Positions 23,490 to 31,597 of a DNA stretch of 39,149 bases are shown here, piece after piece (the stretch's first letter is position 1; each line of letters begins with the position of its first letter). The notes beneath the pieces were generated by a model. That model was not told the DNA's origin and made no database searches. It worked only from the letters and a program-made list of their open reading frames with translations. The DNA is taken from NCBI RefSeq assembly GCF_003426815.1, contig NZ_QKYK01000042.1, forward strand, positions 1 to 39,149, written 5' to 3'. This DNA comes from Desertimonas flava. Lineage in GTDB: Bacteria; Actinomycetota; Acidimicrobiia; Acidimicrobiales; Ilumatobacteraceae. Position numbers and translations under genes: made by a program.

Positions 23490-23613
23490 TCGTCCTCGGC
23501 GAGCGTCGTCGCTTCGCTCCTCGCTCGCCTGCGGCGAGTTAGGTCGAGCTCGCTTCGCTCGCACGAAGAGCCGAAAGAGGCGGCGGCGGAGCAAGCTCCG
23601 CTCGTCGCCGCAT
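23490..23613. repeat. GC-rich intergenic repeat cluster
   Basis: The region is full of short inverted and direct repeats built on CGCTTCGCTC and GCGAGC. GCTCGCTTCGCTCGC at 23548-23562 is the exact reverse complement of 14793-14807. GCGGAGCAAGCTCCGC follows further on as a palindrome-like hairpin. I see no open frame that looks coding. Together with the hairpin and tandem repeats that follow, this makes a gene-free stretch of about 430 bases up to 23919. Confidence 0.6.
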
Positions 23614-23633
23614 CGGGGGGCTACCGCCCCCCG
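23614..23633 (+). terminator. Strong G/C hairpin, probable terminator
   Basis: CGGGGGGC and GCCCCCCG form an 8-bp perfect stem around TACC, about 125 bases after the SMP-30-like stop. It is very stable but has no T-run, as is common for actinobacterial terminators. It could equally be part of the repeat cluster. Confidence 0.5.
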
Positions 23634-23667
23634 AACCCCCCGACGGAGGTTGTACCGCGGCCCTCTC

Positions 23668-23804
23668 GCCGACCGGTCTTCAGTCCGCGTCTTCGGTGTT
23701 GCTGCGTCGACCGGCGGCCGACCGGTCTTCAGTCCGCGCCTTCGGTGTTGCTGCGTCGACCGGCGGCCGACCGGTCTTCAGTCCGCGCCTTCGGTGTTGC
23801 TGCG
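23668..23804. repeat. Three tandem copies of a 49-bp repeat
   Basis: Copies begin at 23668, 23717 and 23766 (GCCGACCGGTCTTCAGTCCG at each). They run to TTGCTGCG and are nearly identical over most of the unit. Each contains the GACCGGTC palindrome. The period is not a multiple of three, so the array cannot encode a repeated peptide. It lies before the protease gene and shows no spacer-repeat alternation of a CRISPR kind. Confidence 0.85.
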
Positions 23805-23867
23805 CCGTGTTGCCGGCGCGGGCTGGAGACTGGGGGGTGGCTCGGGGGAAGCCGAGAGTTCGCTGAG

Positions 23868-23905
23868 ACTTCGGGCGGTCGCGGGTACTTGGGGCGGTCG
23901 CGGGA
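23868..23905. repeat. 19-bp tandem duplication
   Basis: ACTTCGGGCGGTCGCGGGT (23868-23886) is followed at once by ACTTGGGGCGGTCGCGGGA (23887-23905), with two differences. It lies 15 bases before the proposed protease start and could affect its promoter or leader. Confidence 0.7.
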
Positions 23906-23919
23906 GTAGACCGGACGAC

Positions 23920-25227
23920 GTGAGTTCGTTGCCGCCACCGACGCCGCCGACGAGGCACCCGAACAGTCGGCCTCCCGTCTCCCCGCCCCGCTCCTCCGAA
24001 TCGTTCTCGGTCCCCCCGCCGCCGACCCCGCGCGTCTCTCCTCCCCATCCGCGCGGGTCGGCGGACCGGCCCGGCCGACGGCGCCGGCTGGCAATCGCCG
24101 GCGCCGCGGCCGTGGCGCTGGTCGCCGGCGGCACCGGCATCGTCGTCGGCACGACGATCGGCAACGAGGACGGTGCGGCCGTCACGTCCACGGTCGCCCC
24201 GACCTCGGTTGCCGCGTCCGAGCTCCAGCCGACATCGTACGAAGCAGCGGCCACCGGCCAGACTCCCGCCGCTGGCGATGTGTCGGCCGCTGCCCCGGCC
24301 GACGTCCACGGCGACCTGCCCGTGTACGACGTGCTGCAGACGATCGCGCCCAGCGTCGTCACCATCAGCGCCATCGTCACCAGCCAGCTCGGCACCGGCG
24401 AGTCGGTCGGAACCGGTGTGGTGGTCGCGTCGGACGGCCAGATCCTCACCAACGCCCATGTGGTCAACGGCGCAAGCGAGGTGCGCGTCCGCTTCGCCGG
24501 CGACACCGAACCGACTGCGGCGAGGGTCGTCGCCGCCGACACGGCCAACGACCTGGCCCTGCTCGAGGTCGACACCGACACCAAGCTCACGGCGGCGACG
24601 TTCGCCGACCCCGACGAGATCCGCGTCGGCGACCAGGTGATGGCGATCGGCTACGCCCTCGACCTCGACGGAGACCCCACGGTCACCACCGGCATCGTGT
24701 CGGCGCAGAACCGCACGATGCCTGCCGACGACGGCAGTGACGGCTACCTCGACGGGCTGATCCAGACCGACGCGGCGATCTCGTCGGGCAACTCCGGCGG
24801 GCCGCTCGTCAACGCCCTCGGCCAGGTGGTCGGCATCAACACGGCGGTCATCACGGGCGACGGCCAGTTCGCCGCCACCAACGTCGGCTTCGCCATCGGC
24901 TCGGCCGAGGTCCAGCGGGTCCTCGCCGAGCTCCAGAGTGGCGAAGATCGCCGGGAGGGGCTGATCGGGATCTCCACCGTCGAACGCACCGACGGGGGTC
25001 AGGGTGCGGTCGTCGCCGAGGTGTCGCCGGGCGGGCCGGCGGAGGCCGCCGGCATCCGGGTCGGCGACATCGTCGTCGGCGTGGACGGCGCGGCGGTCAC
25101 CGGCGCCGCAGGCCTCGTGGCCGCCATCCGGGACCACGCTCCCGGTGATGAGGTACCGCTCGTCATCGTGCGCGACGGCGAGGAGCTGACGGTCGCCGCC
25201 ACGCTCGCCGAACGCATCAGCAACTGA
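23920..25227 (+). CDS. Membrane-anchored HtrA-like serine protease with PDZ domain
   Basis: A 435-residue trypsin-like quality-control protease (S1C, DegP/HtrA type). The N-terminal 50 residues are Pro/Ser-rich and cytoplasmic. RRRRLAIAGAAAVALVAGGTGIVVGTTIG (about 51-79) is a single membrane anchor. After a Thr/Ala-rich linker the protease domain has its triad: His in ILTNAHVV (about 178-185), Asp in ANDLALLEVD (about 210) and Ser in SSGNSGGPLV (about 288-297). A C-terminal PDZ domain (GAVVAEVSPGGPAEAAGIRVGDIVVGVDG) follows from about 355. I chose GTG 23920 because the open frame upstream crosses out-of-frame tandem repeats that cannot be real coding. The protease acts outside the membrane. 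A metallophosphoesterase gene follows. Confidence 0.92.
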   Translation: MSSLPPPTPPTRHPNSRPPVSPPRSSESFSVPPPPTPRVSPPHPRGSADRPGRRRRLAIAGAAAVALVAGGTGIVVGTTIGNEDGAAVTSTVAPTSVAASELQPTSYEAAATGQTPAAGDVSAAAPADVHGDLPVYDVLQTIAPSVVTISAIVTSQLGTGESVGTGVVVASDGQILTNAHVVNGASEVRVRFAGDTEPTAARVVAADTANDLALLEVDTDTKLTAATFADPDEIRVGDQVMAIGYALDLDGDPTVTTGIVSAQNRTMPADDGSDGYLDGLIQTDAAISSGNSGGPLVNALGQVVGINTAVITGDGQFAATNVGFAIGSAEVQRVLAELQSGEDRREGLIGISTVERTDGGQGAVVAEVSPGGPAEAAGIRVGDIVVGVDGAAVTGAAGLVAAIRDHAPGDEVPLVIVRDGEELTVAATLAERISN

Positions 25228-25301
25228 GCCGTCGGGAGATCAGCTCCGAATTGAGCAAATCCGCGATGGCGGCTGGTGCGGCCGTACGCAAGGATGCTCC
25301 G

Positions 25302-26114
25302 GTGGCCGTGACCCGCGTCGTCCAGCTGTCCGACACTCACATCTCGGCGATGGAAGCCGTCCCCGCTTCGCTGCAGGTGTTGATCGACTGGATCGTCGCC
25401 GGGCCGCCCGACCTCGTCGTGGTGTCGGGCGACATCGTCCGCGAGGATCCCGACGACGCGGACGACCGCGAACGGGCCCGCCAGGTACTCGCCGGACTGC
25501 CCTGCCCCGTGGCCGTGATCCCGGGCAACCACGACATCGGCTTCTACGACGAGCCCGAGCTCTTCACACGGAGGCGTGACGCCTTCCTCACCACGTGGGG
25601 GGCGGACCGGTTCGAGATTCGTGTGCCGGGCTGGCAGTTGGTCGGGCTCGATGCCTACGCGCTCGGGGACCCCGAGCACGACGTGTGGGCCGCCGGCGCG
25701 CTCGACGACCGCAACAGCGTCGGCGTGTTCGTCCACCAGCCGGCCGACGGCGACCCGGACGACGGCTGGCAGATGTTCCCGGCCCCGCGCCAGCACCTGA
25801 CCGGGCTGCTCGCCGCTTCGGCGACGCTCCGGTTCGTCGCGACGGGTCATCGCCATTGCGCGGCCGTCGACGAGCGGCCGTTGCCCGGTGGTGATCCCGA
25901 GGTCGCGCGCATCTGGGCGCCGTCCACGACGTTCGTCGGGCAGGAGCCGTACCTCGGCGGCGATCCGTCTCCTGGCGCCGTCGAGTACCTCCTGGCGCAC
26001 GACGGCACGTTCACCTGGCGCTTCGTGACGTCCGCCTCCCGCACGGTCGACGTCGGAGGAGACGCTCCCTTGCCGGGACGGAGTCCCGAGGCGGCCGATT
26101 CGTTTCGGTCGTAG
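25302..26114 (+). CDS. Calcineurin-like metallophosphoesterase
   Basis: A 270-residue dinuclear-metal phosphoesterase resembling Icc/class III cyclic phosphodiesterases. Metal ligands appear in order: LSDTH (Asp11, His13), VVSGDIV near 42, GNHDIGF near 74, VHQPAD in the middle and TGHRHCAAVD near 181. The cap region is short. I prefer GTG at 25302, which has AAGGA at 25290-25294; TTG 25251 and ATG 25266 are possible earlier starts. The substrate (cyclic nucleotide or other phosphodiester) is not decided. The next gene starts ten bases after its stop and is probably co-transcribed. Confidence 0.87.
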   Translation: MAVTRVVQLSDTHISAMEAVPASLQVLIDWIVAGPPDLVVVSGDIVREDPDDADDRERARQVLAGLPCPVAVIPGNHDIGFYDEPELFTRRRDAFLTTWGADRFEIRVPGWQLVGLDAYALGDPEHDVWAAGALDDRNSVGVFVHQPADGDPDDGWQMFPAPRQHLTGLLAASATLRFVATGHRHCAAVDERPLPGGDPEVARIWAPSTTFVGQEPYLGGDPSPGAVEYLLAHDGTFTWRFVTSASRTVDVGGDAPLPGRSPEAADSFRS

Positions 26115-26124
26115 CGTTGACGGG

Positions 26125-26679
26125 ATGTTCCGACGACGCCGGTCCACGCCGCGTGACTCGCGACGCCCCGATCTCTCGACGCTGCCCCCGGCGCTGCAGC
26201 TGCCCGTCGTCAACGCTGCTCGCGCCCGCGATCAGTTCACCGCACTCGTGGCGTCCATGCCGGACGGGCCGCTGAAGGAGAGAGTGCTGGCCATGACCGG
26301 TCGCGTCGACGCGGGTGTCGACGCAGTGTGGAGAACGGCGACGAATGCAGCGGCGCTCGAACGGCAGGTCGCCATGCTCGACGCCGAGCGGGCAACGTCC
26401 GATCTCAAGAAGGTGCGGCGCGATGGTGCGCCGCCCGATGTCGTCGAGGCGATGACCCAGCGTTTCGCCACCATGCAGCGCATGCTCAACGCCGTCGAGG
26501 AGATGTACGAACGTCTCCCGGCGATCGAAGCGCGCCTGGAAGCCGCGGTCGCTCGAACGGCCGAGCTGGCACTCACCGCGCCCTCGGCTCTGGCCGAGAT
26601 CGGGGCACTAGAGGACGCCATGGACTCCGTCCGAATCGAGCTGGACGCCCTCGGCGACGCCGTGACCGAGCTCGGTTGA
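26125..26679 (+). CDS. Coiled-coil hypothetical protein
   Basis: A 184-residue protein without a family I recognise. The first 15 residues are very basic (FRRRRSTPRDSRR). Most of the remainder is predicted helical with heptad-like spacing: DAVWRTATNAAALERQVAMLDAERATSDLKKV and RMLNAVEEMYERLPAIEARLEAAVARTAEL. It has no signal peptide, no membrane span and no cysteine. It follows the metallophosphoesterase by ten bases. The codon pattern is like its neighbours, so the gene is likely real. The basic head may hold it at membrane or nucleic acid; that is a guess. Confidence 0.75.
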   Translation: MFRRRRSTPRDSRRPDLSTLPPALQLPVVNAARARDQFTALVASMPDGPLKERVLAMTGRVDAGVDAVWRTATNAAALERQVAMLDAERATSDLKKVRRDGAPPDVVEAMTQRFATMQRMLNAVEEMYERLPAIEARLEAAVARTAELALTAPSALAEIGALEDAMDSVRIELDALGDAVTELG

Positions 26680-26744
26680 GAGCGGACGCTCGGGCGACGT
26701 CGGTCGGGGATCGTCGAGGCCGCCGGAGGTCGGGATCGAAGCCG

Positions 26745-27029
26745 TCAGTCGAAGTCGAAGAGGTCCTCGAGGAAGCTGCGGCGCTTGCGTCGACGTCCAT
26801 CACGAGGCCCGTCGTCGTACGAACGATCGGGGCGGACTTCGGGTCGGTCGGCCTGAGGATGGCGCGTCTCGCCCGGGGCGACCCCACTGACGGTCGTTGC
26901 GGCCCGATCGATGATCTTGTCGAGCTCGCCGCGGTCGAGCCAGACGCCGCGGCACTGCGGGCAGAAGTCGATCTCGACGCCCTCACGGGAGGACACCGAC
27001 AACGGAGAGTCATCGATTGGGCACTTCAT
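26745..27029 (-). CDS. Small zinc-finger protein (zf-TFIIB type)
   Basis: A 94-residue member of the TFIIB-type zinc finger family of bacteria. The N-terminus is MKCPIDDSPLSV, followed by GVEIDFCPQCRGVWLDRGELDKII. Cys3, Cys23 and Cys26 are visible, while the usual second Cys of the first pair is Asp6, as often seen in this family. The charged linker leads to a conserved basic-acidic end, RRRKRRSFLEDLFDFD. ATG 27029 is chosen because the frame upstream overlaps the divergent LuxR gene. The role of this family is not settled. It is divergent from the LuxR gene (start 27094) and convergent with the coiled-coil gene. Confidence 0.88.
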   Translation of the reverse strand: MKCPIDDSPLSVSSREGVEIDFCPQCRGVWLDRGELDKIIDRAATTVSGVAPGETRHPQADRPEVRPDRSYDDGPRDGRRRKRRSFLEDLFDFD

Positions 27030-27093
27030 CGCGGCAGCGTATCGGCGAGCAACTCCAGGGGCCGGGGCCCTTGCACCATCTACGCTGGCCGCC

Positions 27094-29994
27094 GTGGGTC
27101 TGGGTCCGGCGTCCGCGTCCGAAGCGCTGCTCGAGCGTGATGCCGAGCAGGACGCACTCTTCTCCGTGCTCGACACCGCGGCCAAGGGAGCGGGAGGCAC
27201 CATCGCGGTGGTGGGACCGGCCGGTATCGGCAAGACCCGTCTCCTCGACGCCGCCCGCCGGCACGCGACCGTCGACGGGCACACCGTGGCCTCGGCGCGA
27301 GGCGGGAGCCTCGAGATTGATCTCGCCTACGGCGGTGTGCGCCAGCTGCTGGAGCCGCTCGTGCGCGCGGCCGAGTCCCCGGACCGGCTCCTGGTCGGAG
27401 CGGCCGGACCGGCGGCAGCCGTGGTGTCCGGCACCCCCGGCCTCGACGATGCCGACGCCGGGCCCGGAGCCGTGCTCCATGGGCTCTACTGGCTCACCGT
27501 CGCCCTTGCCGAACGGCAACCGCTCGTGCTGCTGTGCGACGACGTCCATTGGTTCGACGCCGCGTCGCTGCGCTTCCTCGCCTACCTCGCTCACCGCGTC
27601 GGCGAGCTGCCTGTCGCCATCGTGATCGGCTCGCGGCCCGCCGAGCCGGGGCCCTCCGGCGAGTTGCTGCAGCGTCTGCTCGACTATCCGGGCATCGTCC
27701 GCCTCCGCCCACAGCCGCTCAGCCGTGATGCGGTCGGCGACCTCGTCCGTCGATCGCTCCCCGGTCGGCCCACCGAGTCGTTCTGCGCCGCTGTCGCCGA
27801 GGTGAGCCGGGGCAATCCGTTCCTCGTCGGCGAGCTCGTCCGGGCCGCCGGCGACGACCTCCCCAGTGGTGACGGACAGCCCATCGTCTCGGTCTCCGCT
27901 GATCGCCTCGCTGCCGTCGACATCGACGACACCGTGCTCGCCCGCATCGGGAGGTTGTCGCCCGCAGCCGTCGAGGTGGCCACGGCCGTGGCCGTGCTCG
28001 GGAGCGACGCCCACCTCCGTCACGTCGCCGCGCTGGCCGCCATGACCATCGACGAGGCGGGCCTGGTGGCCGACGAACTGCTCCGCGCCGACATCCTCGG
28101 ATCCGGCCGGCCCTTGGAGTTCGTCCATCCGCTCGTCGCATCCGCGGTCGCCGGTCGGCTTCTCCCCGGGGAGCGCTCGGCCCGGCACCGTCGGGCCCTC
28201 GCCGTGCTGCAGTCCGAGGACGTGCCGCCCGATCGGTTGGCGCCCCACCTGATGGCGATGGAGCCGGGCGCCGATCCTCAGGTGGTGGACACCCTGCTCA
28301 CGTCGGCGAGCACGGCGCTGCGGACCGGCGCGACGGAGCAGGCGATCGCCCAGCTCCAGCGGGCCCTCGCGGAACCGCCGCCGGCGGCACGGCGTCTCGA
28401 GATCGTGCTGCGGCTCGGTGTCGCCGAGTCACTGGTGAACGATCCGGCGGCGATCGATCATCTCGGTGAGGCGATCGAGCAGATCGACGACGTCGGGTTC
28501 CGGCTCACGCTGGCGATGGCCCGAGCGACGACGATGACGATGGCCGGCCGGTGGGCCGACGGCATGGCGGTGCTCCACGAGTTCGACGGTGTGGTCGACG
28601 GTGACGAGATCCTGTCGGCTCGCCGGCGGGCGGGGCTCGCCATCGCCAGCACGGTTGGCCGCATTCCCGCCGCCGAGCTCGACCGGCTACTCGGCGCGCT
28701 CATCGAGGCCGTCCCCGCCGGTAGCCACCTCGCCGCGTCGGCCCCGGCCGAAGTGCTCGCCGCACGCGCCTACGCCGGGGGCATCCGCGGTGAACAGGCC
28801 GATCTCGTCGCCGGGTTCGCACAGCGAGCCCTCGACGCGATCGATCATCGCGATCCGTCGGTTCCGCTGTGGTTCCACCTCGCCGCGGCGGCGCTCACGA
28901 TGGCCGATCGCGACGAGGCCGCCGCTGCGGCCATCGAGCAGCGGCTCACCGCGGCGCGCCGCGAGGGGGCGCCGACGCAGGTGAGCGTGATGTTGTTCCA
29001 GCGCAGCGTCATCGCCTTCCGAACGGGAGAGCTCGATGACGCCGAGGCCGACGCACGCGCCGCCCTCGAACTGTGCGCGGACTATCGGCTCGACTTCCTC
29101 GTCACGGCGCCACTGTCGGTTCTCGTCGACGTCCTGCGGGAGCGCGACGAGCTGGCCACGGCCGACGAGGTGCTCGCCGCCCACGGCTACGACGTCGCCG
29201 TCCGGCGAGACGGGACCGGTGACGATCGCTTCAGCCCCGAGTCGACGTGCCAGTTCGACCTCCTGTTCCTGTTCGCGCGGGGCCGGCTGCGCGGCGCGCA
29301 ACAGCGCTGGGACGAGGCGATGGCCGACCTCGATCTGGGGTGGGAGCTGGCCCAGCGCTCGGGGTGCGTCGGCCCGGGGTTCGTCGCGTGGCAGGCGAAC
29401 CGGGCGCACGGCCGCGTGCTGGCGGGCGAGCCGGGCGACGCGGCACGCTTCAGCGTGGAGGCCCGCGACGCCTCAGTCGCCTTCGGAGGGCCGCGTGCCC
29501 TGGCCGAGGCGGAACGGTCGATGGTGATGGCGGGCGCGGCGACGGGGGACGAAGCGTCCCGCCTGCTCGCCGATGCGATGGAGACGTTCCGCCGCCTCCG
29601 CGCCCCGCTCGAAGAAGCCCGCACCGCGGCGACGATCGCCTACGCGGTCGGCGTGGCGGGAACCGCCCAGGAGATCGAGGCGCTGGGCCGGGCCTTGTGG
29701 CTCGCCGAAAAGAGCGGGGCCGTGCGCCTCGCGGCGCTGTTCCGGAGCCGGCAGAAGCTCCTCGGGGCCGGACGGACCCGCTACCGGCCGGTGAACGGCG
29801 TCGCCTCCCTGACGGCCAGCGAGTACCGCGTCGCCGTGTTGGCCGCCAGCGGCAAGACCAACAAGGAAGTGGCCCAGGAGCTCTACGTGACGGTCAAGAC
29901 CGTCGAGACGCACCTTGCCCGGTCGTTCCAGAAGCTCGGCGTGACCGGCCGCTCCGAGTTGGCCGGCGCCCTGGTGGAGCCGGGCGCCGCCTGA
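27094..29994 (+). CDS. Large ATP-binding LuxR-family (LAL) transcriptional regulator
   Basis: A 966-residue regulator with an N-terminal AAA/STAND-type ATPase, a long helical middle and a C-terminal LuxR helix-turn-helix. Walker A is VGPAGIGKTRLL (about 40-50), Walker B is LVLLCDDVHWFD (about 145-155), and later VSRGNPFLVGELV is typical of the family. The middle of about 600 residues is Ala-rich, helical repeat-like sequence. The DNA-binding end is LTASEYRVAVLAASGKTNKEVAQELYVTVKTVETHLARSFQKLGV (about 906-950). GTG 27094 follows GGCCGCC, and the upstream open frame overlaps the divergent gene. It sits 24 bases before the SLC13 permease gene, so it may regulate uptake of that substrate. Confidence 0.92.
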   Translation: MGLGPASASEALLERDAEQDALFSVLDTAAKGAGGTIAVVGPAGIGKTRLLDAARRHATVDGHTVASARGGSLEIDLAYGGVRQLLEPLVRAAESPDRLLVGAAGPAAAVVSGTPGLDDADAGPGAVLHGLYWLTVALAERQPLVLLCDDVHWFDAASLRFLAYLAHRVGELPVAIVIGSRPAEPGPSGELLQRLLDYPGIVRLRPQPLSRDAVGDLVRRSLPGRPTESFCAAVAEVSRGNPFLVGELVRAAGDDLPSGDGQPIVSVSADRLAAVDIDDTVLARIGRLSPAAVEVATAVAVLGSDAHLRHVAALAAMTIDEAGLVADELLRADILGSGRPLEFVHPLVASAVAGRLLPGERSARHRRALAVLQSEDVPPDRLAPHLMAMEPGADPQVVDTLLTSASTALRTGATEQAIAQLQRALAEPPPAARRLEIVLRLGVAESLVNDPAAIDHLGEAIEQIDDVGFRLTLAMARATTMTMAGRWADGMAVLHEFDGVVDGDEILSARRRAGLAIASTVGRIPAAELDRLLGALIEAVPAGSHLAASAPAEVLAARAYAGGIRGEQADLVAGFAQRALDAIDHRDPSVPLWFHLAAAALTMADRDEAAAAAIEQRLTAARREGAPTQVSVMLFQRSVIAFRTGELDDAEADARAALELCADYRLDFLVTAPLSVLVDVLRERDELATADEVLAAHGYDVAVRRDGTGDDRFSPESTCQFDLLFLFARGRLRGAQQRWDEAMADLDLGWELAQRSGCVGPGFVAWQANRAHGRVLAGEPGDAARFSVEARDASVAFGGPRALAEAERSMVMAGAATGDEASRLLADAMETFRRLRAPLEEARTAATIAYAVGVAGTAQEIEALGRALWLAEKSGAVRLAALFRSRQKLLGAGRTRYRPVNGVASLTASEYRVAVLAASGKTNKEVAQELYVTVKTVETHLARSFQKLGVTGRSELAGALVEPGAA

Positions 29995-30018
29995 CACGGC
30001 AGGGCATGCGGGGCACCG

Positions 30019-31587
30019 ATGAGCGACTCGACGACCACGTTCGTCATCCTCGGCGCCACCGTCGTGGTGTTCATGGTGAACCGCGTGCCGGTCGTCGTCG
30101 TCTCCGTCGGCTCCGCGCTGTTGCTCTGGGCGACCGACGTCATCTCGCTCGACGAGGCGACGGCCGGGTTCGGCGATCCGACGGTGCTGTTCATCGCCGC
30201 TCTGTTCGTCGTCTGCGAGGCTCTCGACTCGACCGGTGTGACGGCATGGGTCGGTCAGCAGCTGCTCGACCGGGCGGGAACCGGGCGATCCCGGGTGCTG
30301 GTCGTGACGATGATCGGCTGCGCCCTGGCCACGGCGCTGATCACCGCCAACGCTGCTGTCGCCGTGCTCGTGCCGATCGTCGTGATGATCGCCGCCCGCG
30401 TCGGCCAGCAGCCGTCCCAGATGCTGGTGCCGCTGGCGTTCGCCGCCCATGCCGGGTCGCTGCTCGCGCTGACGGGGCGGCCGGCGAACGTGATCGTGTC
30501 CGACGCCGCCGAGGACGCCGGAGCGGGGAGCTTCGGCTTCTTCGAGTTCGCTGCCGTCGGGTTCCCCCTGCTGCTCGGGACCGTCGCGATCTGTGTCGTG
30601 CTCGGCCGGCAGCTCCTGCCCGCCCGCCCGGACACCGCTGCCGCGCCGACCGACGTCGGCGAGCTCGACATGACGCTGCGGCGCCACTACCGGATCGACG
30701 GTGCCGACGCCACCCCGCTGTTCGATCGCACGTACGGGGCCGCCGAGTTCGTCGTCGCCCCGCGGTCGTCCCTGATCGGCGTGCGCACCGAGGCGGGCCG
30801 GCCGAACCCGAGCGGCGAGCTGGAGATCATCGCCATCGTGCGGGGGGCCCACCCCCGACACGGGCCGACCCGGCTCGAGGCGGGCGATACCCTGCTCGTT
30901 CGCGGGACGTGGAAGGCACTGTCGTGGCACGCCGGCGACAGCGACGTGCGGGTGGTCGACTCGCCCGACCTCGTGCGCCGCCAGGCGGTGCCCCTCGGAG
31001 TCGGTGCCGTCGAGGCCATCGCCGTGCTCACCGCGATGGTGGTGGTGCTCGCAACCGACCTCGCGCCCCCTGCCGTCGCCGCCCTCGCAGCAGCTGGGCT
31101 CGTCGTGCTCCTCGGTGTGGTGCCGGTCGAGCGGGCGTTCGCGTCGATCAACTGGACGACCGTCGTTCTCGTGGCGGGCATGATCCCGCTGGCCGGGGCG
31201 ATCGGGACGAGCGGAGCGGGCGAGGTGCTCGCCGGCCGCATCGTCGACCTCGTCGGTGGGGCGGGGCCACACGTGCTGCTGATCGTCCTGTTCGTCGTCG
31301 CCGCCGGCCTCGGGCAGTTCATCAGCAACACGGCCACCACATTGCTCGTCATTCCCATCGCTCTCGCCGCCGCGGCCGAGCTCGACGTCGCCGTGGCGCC
31401 GGTGCTGATGAGCATCAACGTCGCCACGGCCGCTGCCTTGCTCACGCCGATCGCCACGCCGGCGAACCTGATGGTGATGGAACCGGGTGGGTACCGCTTC
31501 CACGACTACTGGAAGCTCGGAGTGGTGGTGATGGCCTGGTATTTCGTCGTCGCCACGCTGCTCGTCCCCGTGATCTGGAGATTGTGA
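30019..31587 (+). CDS. SLC13/DASS-type permease with a cytoplasmic TrkA_C-like domain
   Basis: A 522-residue membrane transporter of the divalent-anion/sodium symporter superfamily. Spans come in two halves, joined by a hydrophilic middle (about 210-315) resembling a TrkA_C regulatory domain (GAAEFVVAPRSSLIGVRTEAG, then LEAGDTLLVRGTWKAL). The transport motifs are TANAAVAVLVPIV in the first half and FISNTATTLLVIPIAL in the second, the latter matching the SNT substrate/sodium motif. Only one TrkA_C copy is obvious; many relatives have two. ATG 30019 follows the LuxR gene by 24 bases. The substrate could be sulfate, a dicarboxylate or another anion. Convergent with the ECF sigma gene (10-base gap). 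Confidence 0.88.
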   Translation: MSDSTTTFVILGATVVVFMVNRVPVVVVSVGSALLLWATDVISLDEATAGFGDPTVLFIAALFVVCEALDSTGVTAWVGQQLLDRAGTGRSRVLVVTMIGCALATALITANAAVAVLVPIVVMIAARVGQQPSQMLVPLAFAAHAGSLLALTGRPANVIVSDAAEDAGAGSFGFFEFAAVGFPLLLGTVAICVVLGRQLLPARPDTAAAPTDVGELDMTLRRHYRIDGADATPLFDRTYGAAEFVVAPRSSLIGVRTEAGRPNPSGELEIIAIVRGAHPRHGPTRLEAGDTLLVRGTWKALSWHAGDSDVRVVDSPDLVRRQAVPLGVGAVEAIAVLTAMVVVLATDLAPPAVAALAAAGLVVLLGVVPVERAFASINWTTVVLVAGMIPLAGAIGTSGAGEVLAGRIVDLVGGAGPHVLLIVLFVVAAGLGQFISNTATTLLVIPIALAAAAELDVAVAPVLMSINVATAAALLTPIATPANLMVMEPGGYRFHDYWKLGVVVMAWYFVVATLLVPVIWRL

Positions 31588-31597
31588 CGTCCGACCG

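Noticed and set aside
23668-23804. CRISPR array
   Set aside because: The copies abut without unique spacers, there are only three, and no cas genes are nearby.
23650-23919. N-terminal extension of the HtrA-like protease
   Set aside because: The extension would read the same 49-bp repeat in three different frames, which is not how a real protein repeat looks.
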